In this document: positions 14,247-19,139 of the stretch, in pieces
Layout of the letters: every line of letters begins with the position of its first letter
Position numbering within the stretch: the first letter of the stretch is position 1
From: CANKHA01 sp035652315
Lineage (GTDB): Bacteria; Pseudomonadota; Alphaproteobacteria; Rhizobiales; Xanthobacteraceae
Direction: 5' to 3'
Assembly: GCA_035652315.1 (NCBI GenBank)
Contig: DASREA010000016.1
Location: forward strand, 1-19,139
DNA: 19,139 bases
Notes under the pieces: generated by a model
What the model was told of the DNA's origin: nothing
The model's input: only the letters and a program-made list of their open reading frames with translations
Database searches by the model: none
Translations under genes and position numbers: made by a program

Positions 14247-15479
14247 ATGTTCACAAATTCACGGGCGGCGGGCCGGGCCGGCGACGAAGTCTCCGCCACG
14301 GAAAAATCGCGGCCCCCAGCGCCGGCGATCCCGGACGGGCGCGACCTGCGTCTCGATCTTTTCCGGGGTTTGGCGCTGTGGCTGATATTCCTCGACCATA
14401 TTCCCGGCAACATCGTGAGCTGGGTCACGATCCGCAACTACGGCTTCAGCGACGCGACGGAAATCTTCATTTTCATCTCCGGCTATACCGCGGCCTTTGT
14501 TTACGGCCGGGCCCTGACGGAGCATGGCTTTCTGGTATCGAGCGCCCGCGTCCTGCGCCGCGCCTGGCAGATTTACGTCGCGCATGTCTTTCTCTTCGCC
14601 ATCTACCTCGCGGAGATCTCCTACGTCGCGGCGAGCTTTCGCAATCCGCTCTATGCGGAGGAGATGGGCGTGCTCGATTTTCTCAAACAGCCCGACGTTA
14701 CGATCGTCGAGGCGCTGCTGCTGAAGTTCAAGCCGGTCAACATGGACGTGCTGCCGCTTTATATCGTCCTGCTGCTCTTGTTCCCGCCGGTGCTCTGGAT
14801 GCTGATGCGCAAGCCGAACTGGGCTTTGGCGGCGTCCTTCGCGCTCTATGCGGCGACCTGGGAATTCGATTTTAACCTGCCCGCCTATCCTAGCGGCAAC
14901 TGGTTCTTCAACCCGTTCGCCTGGCAATTATTGTTCTTCTTCGGTGCATGGTGCGCGCTTGGCGGCGCCGCGCGCCTTCGCGACCTGCTGCGCTGGCGTA
15001 GCACAGTGAGCTTGGCCATCGGCTATCTGGTTTTCGCCTTTCTGATCACGTTGACCTGGCACATCCCCTCGCTCGGGCGCTTCGTGCCCGAGTGGCTGGC
15101 GGAGGCGATGTATCCGATCGACAAGACAAACCTCGACGTGCTCCGTTTCGTTCATTTCCTCGCCCTTGCCATCGTCACCCTGTATTTTGTGCCTCAGCAA
15201 TGGCGGGCGCTGAAATCGCCATGGCTGCGGCCGGCCATTGTGTGCGGCCAGCATTCCCTGGAAATCTTCTGTCTGGGCGTGTTTCTCGCCTTCGCCGCTC
15301 ATTTTGTCATGTCGGAAGTCGTGGCCGGCGTGGCCATGCAGGTCATTGTCAGCGTGGCCGGGGTCTCGTTGATGGCTGTGACTGCGACGCTGCTGTCATG
15401 GTACAAGAGTCTCGAGGGGCGGGGCCAAGGGCCGCGGCAGAAGCCGAAGGACCCTGGCCTCGTGGGAGGGGCGGCATGA
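14247..15479 (+). CDS. opgC: OpgC-family membrane acyltransferase
   Basis: A 410-residue polytopic inner-membrane protein of the OpgC family, relatives of which O-succinylate or otherwise acylate osmoregulated periplasmic glucans. The family N-terminal signature is clear: RDLRLDLFRGLALWLIFLDHIPGN, then NYGFSDATEIFIFISGYTAAFVYG. About ten hydrophobic helices follow through residue 395, and the C-terminus is a hydrophilic tail. The ATG at 14247 is preferred over a TTG at 14226, although neither has a strong ribosome-binding site. The gene overlaps the next SGNH-like gene (ATGA), so the products probably work together. The substrate is not shown by the sequence: glucan, another envelope glycan or lipid are all possible. 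Confidence 0.85.
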   Translation: MFTNSRAAGRAGDEVSATEKSRPPAPAIPDGRDLRLDLFRGLALWLIFLDHIPGNIVSWVTIRNYGFSDATEIFIFISGYTAAFVYGRALTEHGFLVSSARVLRRAWQIYVAHVFLFAIYLAEISYVAASFRNPLYAEEMGVLDFLKQPDVTIVEALLLKFKPVNMDVLPLYIVLLLLFPPVLWMLMRKPNWALAASFALYAATWEFDFNLPAYPSGNWFFNPFAWQLLFFFGAWCALGGAARLRDLLRWRSTVSLAIGYLVFAFLITLTWHIPSLGRFVPEWLAEAMYPIDKTNLDVLRFVHFLALAIVTLYFVPQQWRALKSPWLRPAIVCGQHSLEIFCLGVFLAFAAHFVMSEVVAGVAMQVIVSVAGVSLMAVTATLLSWYKSLEGRGQGPRQKPKDPGLVGGAA

Positions 15480-16231
15480 AAGCCTTGCTGGCCGCAATGT
15501 TCGTTGCTGCGGTGCCGATGGGCATGGCACACGCGCGGCCGCCGGATGTCTGCGAGGTTCCCGGTTATCTGCTTTTCGGCGAGAGCGAACTGCATCACGT
15601 CAACAAGACCGTGAAGGAGCAAAAGCGGCTCAAGGTTCTCGTTATCGGCACACGTTCGTCCACGCTCGCCGGAACCGACGGAGCCGAACACGCCTATCCG
15701 GCGCGGCTCGAAGCGGCGCTTGCGGAGCGGCTGCCGGGCGTGGCGGTCAAGGTCTCCACGCTCATCACGCCGCGGCAAACCGTCGAACAAGTTGTGGCCG
15801 GCCTGAAAAAAACGCTGGCGGAGCAAACCCCCGATCTGGTTATCTGGCAGGCGGGGACGGTCGACGCCATTCGCGGCATGGGTGCCGACGACTTCGGCAA
15901 CATGGTCGACAGCGGCGTCGGACGAATATTGAGGGCGGGGGCGGACGTCATCCTGATGAACATGCAATATAGCCCGCGGACCGAGACGATCATCTTGGCC
16001 GGTCCCTACGCGGAAAATTTGCGCTGGGTCGCGCAGCAGCGCCATGTGCCGCTATTCGATCGCTTTGCGATCATGCAGCATTGGAGCGACAGCGGGGTGT
16101 TTGATTTCTTCGCGGCGACCACGGCCTTCACCATCGCCGAAAAGGTCCATGACTGTCTGGCCAAGGCATTGGCGGCGCAGATCATCGATGCCGCGCAGCT
16201 CGGACCCATGGCGGCGCCGAAAATCCAATGA
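15476..16231 (+). CDS. Exported SGNH-like protein with degenerate active site
   Basis: A 251-residue product with a signal peptide (1-20, MKALLAAMFVAAVPMGMAHA) and an SGNH/GDSL-hydrolase fold by comparison with its downstream paralogue. The block I serine region is retained (IGTRSSTLAG, Ser61). The oxyanion-hole Gly of block II is replaced in LITPRQ, block III GTN has become GTV (127-129), and the C-terminal Asp-x-x-His is absent (FDFFAATTAFTIAEKVHDCL). The family's usual esterase or acetyltransferase chemistry therefore looks lost. GGAGG lies six bases before the ATG, which overlaps the opgC stop. It may be a binding or scaffold partner for the acyltransferase or for the intact paralogue. 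Confidence 0.75.
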   Translation: MKALLAAMFVAAVPMGMAHARPPDVCEVPGYLLFGESELHHVNKTVKEQKRLKVLVIGTRSSTLAGTDGAEHAYPARLEAALAERLPGVAVKVSTLITPRQTVEQVVAGLKKTLAEQTPDLVIWQAGTVDAIRGMGADDFGNMVDSGVGRILRAGADVILMNMQYSPRTETIILAGPYAENLRWVAQQRHVPLFDRFAIMQHWSDSGVFDFFAATTAFTIAEKVHDCLAKALAAQIIDAAQLGPMAAPKIQ

Positions 16232-16247
16232 CCGGTAATTTCCGCCC

Positions 16248-17108
16248 GTGACCGGCCGAGCTTTCCCTTTATTTGGTGCGGTGCTTGCTGTCGCCGCTTT
16301 CTGCGCCGGGGCAGGGCCTACGCGCGGCGATTCACTCAATTCCGCCGAGCCGCTTATCTCCACGGCGCCGCCGCAGGCCACGCCGCAGACTGCTTCCGCG
16401 TGCTCGGTGCCTGCCGAGTTTGTTAAAATGAGCTATCCTTTGCCGCATGTCGGCCGGCTGATCGCCGCCGGTCTGCCGGTGAAAATCATCACGCTCGGCT
16501 CCTCCTCGACAGCCGGCGCCGGCGCCAGCTCGCCTGCCGCGTCCTATCCAAGCAGGCTCGCGGTTGAGCTGACCAATAGATTTCCCAAGGAGAAGTTCGT
16601 CGTCCTCAACCGCGGCACCAACGGTGAGGAAGCGCGGCGCATGGTCGATCGGCTCGAATCGAGCCTCATCGCCGAAAAAGCCGATCTCGTCATCTGGCAG
16701 CTTGGCACCAATTCGGTGTTGCGCGACCGGGCGCTCGAACCGGTGTCGTCGTTGGTGGCCAAAGGTGCCGCGCTGCTGCGGGAGGCGGGCGCCGACGTGA
16801 TCCTGGTCGATCCGCAATATGCGCCGAAGGTGATCGCCAAGGGCCATGTCGGGGATATGGTCGATCTGCTCGAAGTCGCGGCGGAAACCGCTCATGTCGA
16901 CCTCTTCAGGCGCTTCGCATTGATGCGTTATTGGCACGATGCGCGCGGCATGGATTTCGCGGCGTTCCTCTCGCCCGATCAATTGCACATGAACGATTGG
17001 AGCTATGCTTGTCTGGCGAAAGCGATCAGCGCGGCGATTGTCGAGGCCGCCAAGCCGCCCACCGCCTCGGCCGCGATGCAACAGGCCCAGCATACCGCCG
17101 CGCCTTAG
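16248..17108 (+). CDS. Exported SGNH/GDSL hydrolase-family protein, intact catalytic blocks
   Basis: A 286-residue product starting with GTG at 16248; the frame is closed by TAA at 16236. A signal peptide (about 1-26) is followed by a Pro/Ala/Ser-rich spacer to about residue 50, then the SGNH domain. Block I is LGSSSTAGAG (nucleophile probably Ser86), block II Gly123 (NRGTNG), block III Gly153-Thr-Asn155 (WQLGTN) and block V Asp244-x-x-His247 (SPDQLHMND). The set is consistent with an active esterase or acyl-transfer enzyme in the periplasm. It is a tandem paralogue of the upstream protein, and their C-terminal halves align throughout. It probably acts with the OpgC-like acyltransferase on an envelope glycan. 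Its stop overlaps the convergent metZ stop. Confidence 0.82.
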   Translation: MTGRAFPLFGAVLAVAAFCAGAGPTRGDSLNSAEPLISTAPPQATPQTASACSVPAEFVKMSYPLPHVGRLIAAGLPVKIITLGSSSTAGAGASSPAASYPSRLAVELTNRFPKEKFVVLNRGTNGEEARRMVDRLESSLIAEKADLVIWQLGTNSVLRDRALEPVSSLVAKGAALLREAGADVILVDPQYAPKVIAKGHVGDMVDLLEVAAETAHVDLFRRFALMRYWHDARGMDFAAFLSPDQLHMNDWSYACLAKAISAAIVEAAKPPTASAAMQQAQHTAAP

Positions 17109-18298
17109 ACCGCTTCCAGCGCAGCCAGCAGATCTTCCGTGACATCGTCGGGATGTTCGAGGCCGGCGGAGAAACGCACCAGGCCGTCGCTGATCCCGAG
17201 TTCGGCGCGTGCCTCGGGCGTCAATCGCTGATGCGTCGTCGTCGCCGGGTGAGTCACCAGGCTCTTGGCGTCGCCGAGATTGTTGGTGATGCTGACGAGC
17301 TGCAACGCGTTGAGAAAGCGGAACGCCCCGGCCTTGCCGCCGGCCACTTCGAACGCCACCAGCGTCGAGCCGCCGCGCATCTGCTTCTTCACGATCTCGG
17401 CCTGCGGGTGATCGGGACGGCCGGGATAGATCAAGCGCGTGATTTTCGGATGCTCGACCAGGGCGACGGAGACCGCCGCGGCAGTGTCGGTTTGCCGCCG
17501 CACCCGCACGGAAAGCGTCTCCAGGCCTTTGAGCAATACCCAGGCGTTGAACGGCGACATCGACGGACCGGTCTGCCGCAGCAGGTTATGGATGTGGTCC
17601 TGGATGAACTTTTCCGACGAGAGGATGACGCCGCCGAGGCAGCGGCCTTGGCCGTCGATATGTTTGGTCGCGGAATAGACCACGCAGTCGGCGCCGAGTT
17701 CCAGCGGGCTTTGCCAGAGCGGCGTGGCGAAGACGTTGTCGACCACCAAAGTCGCGCCGGCTTGATGCGCGATCTTCGCCACCTCGGCGATGTCGACGAC
17801 ATCGAGCGTCGGGTTGGTCGGCGATTCGAGAAAGAAGGTCTTGGTATTGGGCCGCACCGCCTTGCGCCATTCGTCGAGATTGGCGCCATTGACCAGCGTT
17901 GAAGGAACGCCGAAGCGCGGCAGGAAATCCTCGACGACGAAGCGGCAGGAGCCGAACAGCGCCTTGGCGGCAACGACATGATCGCCGGCCTTGAGCTGGC
18001 CCATCAGCGAAGCGGTGACCGCCGCCATGCCGCTCGCCGTCGCGCGCGCGGATTCGGCACCTTCGAGCGCGGCCATGCGTTGCTCGAACATGGAAACCGT
18101 CGGATTGGAGAACCGCGAATAGAGATAGCCGGGCTCTTCGCCCTTGAAACGCGCCTCGCAGGATTCGGCGCTATCGTAAACGAAGCCTTGGGTGAGAAAC
18201 AAAGCCTCCGAGGTCTCGCCGAATTGCGAACGCTGCGTGCCGGCATGCACTAGGCGGGTCTCGGGGCGGTAACGGCGTTGCTTTGCTGACGCAGGCAT
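17105..18298 (-). CDS. metZ: O-succinylhomoserine sulfhydrylase MetZ
   Basis: A 397-residue cytoplasmic PLP enzyme of the Cys/Met-metabolism family. It makes homocysteine from an O-acylhomoserine and sulfide in methionine synthesis. Motifs are the YSR phosphate-site (60-62), ASGMAAV (88-94), Asp187 (VVDNVFATP) and the PLP-binding Lys212 (SATKHIDGQGR). The alphaproteobacterial sequence and the SAM-II element upstream favour MetZ over MetB or MetY. AAGGAGG (18304-18310) is five bases before the ATG at 18298. A promoter, riboswitch and terminator precede it, so SAM feedback on transcription is expected. Confidence 0.93.
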   Translation of the reverse strand: MPASAKQRRYRPETRLVHAGTQRSQFGETSEALFLTQGFVYDSAESCEARFKGEEPGYLYSRFSNPTVSMFEQRMAALEGAESARATASGMAAVTASLMGQLKAGDHVVAAKALFGSCRFVVEDFLPRFGVPSTLVNGANLDEWRKAVRPNTKTFFLESPTNPTLDVVDIAEVAKIAHQAGATLVVDNVFATPLWQSPLELGADCVVYSATKHIDGQGRCLGGVILSSEKFIQDHIHNLLRQTGPSMSPFNAWVLLKGLETLSVRVRRQTDTAAAVSVALVEHPKITRLIYPGRPDHPQAEIVKKQMRGGSTLVAFEVAGGKAGAFRFLNALQLVSITNNLGDAKSLVTHPATTTHQRLTPEARAELGISDGLVRFSAGLEHPDDVTEDLLAALEAV

Positions 18299-18318
18299 GC
18301 GGCCCTCCTTCGGCCAAC

Positions 18319-18347
18319 AAAAAACCGGCCGGAAAAATCCTGGCCGG
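18319..18347 (-). terminator. Intrinsic terminator in the metZ leader
   Basis: On the - strand CCGGCC (18347-18342) pairs with GGCCGG (18330-18325). Two extra G-C pairs beyond a bulged A extend the stem, and six T's (18324-18319) follow. It lies between the SAM-II aptamer and the metZ ribosome-binding site. An alternative stem, GGCCGGG (18365-18359) with CCCGGCC (18348-18342), would use the same 5' arm and prevent termination. Confidence 0.75.
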
Positions 18348-18363
18348 GCACACGCGTCCCCGG

Positions 18364-18418
18364 CCTTTTAGCGACTTATTTTACGTGGCTGCAAGCCGGC
18401 CGGCTCAAAGGACCACGG
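18364..18418 (-). ncRNA. SAM-II riboswitch
   Basis: The leader matches the SAM-II aptamer known from alphaproteobacterial met genes. P1 is CGTGG (18417-18413) with CCACG (18388-18384), separated by a loop containing TTTGA and an optional GC hairpin. The conserved TTGCAGCCACGT follows, then the pseudoknot partner TAAG for the loop CTTG, and the terminal GCTAAA. The class binds S-adenosylmethionine and lowers met gene expression. Placement directly after the predicted start site and before metZ supports the call. Confidence 0.92.
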
Positions 18419-18428
18419 GATAACGGGG

Positions 18429-18457
18429 GTGATACGCGCCCCGCGACTTCCCGTCAA
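18429..18457 (-). promoter_or_regulatory. metZ promoter (-35 TTGACG, -10 TATCAC)
   Basis: On the - strand TTGACG (18457-18452) and TATCAC (18434-18429) are separated by 17 bases. The start site would fall near 18422, a few bases before the riboswitch, so the whole aptamer is transcribed. Confidence 0.7.
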
Positions 18458-18548
18458 GGCGCCCATCGGTTACGGATTCCGTTGGCCCCAAGGCAGCGTC
18501 AGAACGACGCATTCGAAGGCAAAGACCAACGCAAGCGGCGCGACCACA

Positions 18549-19139
18549 GTGGCACTGTCTTTTTCCGTCGAAGACAAGGGAATTCTGCCCGACCGCATGA
18601 TCGCGGCGCTGGCCGAGAGCGGCGGCATCCTTCCGGCTTATGATTTCGTGCCGGACCAGATTCAGCCGGCGAGCCTCGATCTGCGTTTGGGCGAGGTTGC
18701 CTATCGCGTCCGCGCCAGTTTTCTGCCGGGCCCGCGCACCACCGTCGCCAAGCGCATCGACGAGTTGAAGCTGCACGAGATCGCGCTCGCCGACGGCGCG
18801 GTGCTGGAAACCGGCTGCGTCTATATCGTGCCGTTGATCGAAAGCCTGGCTCTGCCCGACGACATCGCCGCGGCGGCCAATCCGAAAAGCTCGACCGGTC
18901 GGCTTGACGTCTTCACCCGCGTGATCGCCGACGAGACGCGCGGTTTCGACCGCATCGAGGCCGGCTATCACGGTCCGCTCTATGCCGAGATCAGCCCGCG
19001 CACTTTCCCGGTGCTGGTGCGCGAAGGCTCGCGCCTGTCGCAGATCCGCTTCCGCCACGGGCATGCCTTGCTCAATGGCGATGCCTTGCGCGCCCTGCAT
19101 GCGCGCGAGCGGCTGGTCGATGCCGAGGATGTCGACGTC
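18549..19139 (+). CDS. dcd: 2'-Deoxycytidine 5'-triphosphate deaminase (partial, runs off right edge)
   Basis: The first 197 codons of a dCTP deaminase of the longer alphaproteobacterial type; the gene has no stop before the window ends. The enzyme makes dUTP from dCTP in the cytoplasm, feeding dTMP synthesis. Family segments include ILPDRMIAAL, QIQPASLDLRLGEVAYRV, ANPKSSTGRLDVFTRVIAD and GPLYAEISPRTFPVLVREGSRLSQIRF. No in-frame ATG is found near the start. GTG at 18549 is used because the protein-like sequence begins there. A GTG at 18429 is in frame but overlaps the divergent metZ promoter. No strong ribosome-binding site is seen, so the exact start is uncertain. Confidence 0.88.
   Translation, partial: MALSFSVEDKGILPDRMIAALAESGGILPAYDFVPDQIQPASLDLRLGEVAYRVRASFLPGPRTTVAKRIDELKLHEIALADGAVLETGCVYIVPLIESLALPDDIAAAANPKSSTGRLDVFTRVIADETRGFDRIEAGYHGPLYAEISPRTFPVLVREGSRLSQIRFRHGHALLNGDALRALHARERLVDAEDVDV

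Noticed and set aside
14159..14437. N-terminal extension of apaG
   Set aside because: The extension would overlap divergent opgC and adds basic, non-conserved sequence. The family start with a ribosome-binding site is at 14158.
18405..19100. 231-codon - strand open frame at the right end
   Set aside because: It is antisense to dcd, whose translation has clear family motifs, and it also covers the metZ promoter.
1..19139. CRISPR arrays, insertion sequences, restriction or toxin-antitoxin systems
   Set aside because: I saw no regularly spaced repeats with spacers, no transposase or nuclease motifs, and no toxin-antitoxin pair on either strand.

Overview
The window looks like chromosomal DNA from an alphaproteobacterium, most likely order Hyphomicrobiales (Rhizobiales). 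The evidence is a GcrA cell-cycle regulator, a SAM-II riboswitch in front of metZ, a long alphaproteobacterial-type dCTP deaminase, an OpgC-like acyltransferase, GC-rich codon use, and the order gcrA | argD-argF-hslO | apaG | opgC | metZ | dcd. I cannot assign a genus from sequence alone.

Left end (1-1747). A complete tRNA-Arg(ACG) with encoded CCA is followed by about 1.4 kb of poorly coding sequence. The last part of the tRNA plus two bases (19 bp, 125-143) is repeated exactly at 1494-1512. This is the usual footprint of site-specific integration at a tRNA 3' end, so the interval is interpreted as a small island or the scar of one. It holds two small predicted exported Cys-containing proteins, one of them Kazal-like, and probable gene debris. 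No integrase is visible.

Phosphate block (1748-9675). A YbhN/MprF-type membrane protein overlaps phoR. It is followed by pstS, pstC, pstA, pstB, phoU and phoB, all on the + strand. A clear Pho box with a well-placed -10 lies before pstS, and a strong intrinsic terminator lies between pstS and pstC. PhoR/PhoB senses phosphate limitation, PstSCAB imports phosphate, and PhoU couples transporter state to PhoR. The terminator probably makes PstS, the soluble binding protein, more abundant than the membrane complex.

Cell-cycle, arginine and stress block (9702-13751). gcrA (- strand) diverges from argD-argF (arginine biosynthesis, GTGA overlap), followed by hslO (Hsp33). The gcrA/argD intergenic region carries a symmetric inverted repeat containing two GANTC (CcrM) sites, a near-consensus argD promoter, and a perfect hairpin in the argD leader.

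Envelope and methionine block (13766-19139). apaG (- strand) diverges from an opgC-like acyltransferase gene. That gene is translationally coupled to an exported SGNH-like protein lacking most catalytic residues, followed by a second, intact exported SGNH paralogue. This looks like an envelope-glycan acylation module. The second SGNH gene converges on metZ with overlapping stop codons. metZ is preceded by a promoter, a SAM-II riboswitch, and a terminator that can be disrupted by an alternative stem. The 5' part of dcd runs off the right edge.

The least conventional items are the tRNA-Arg mini-island, the opgC/SGNH pair with its pseudo-hydrolase, the paired GANTC palindrome, and the SAM-II expression platform.
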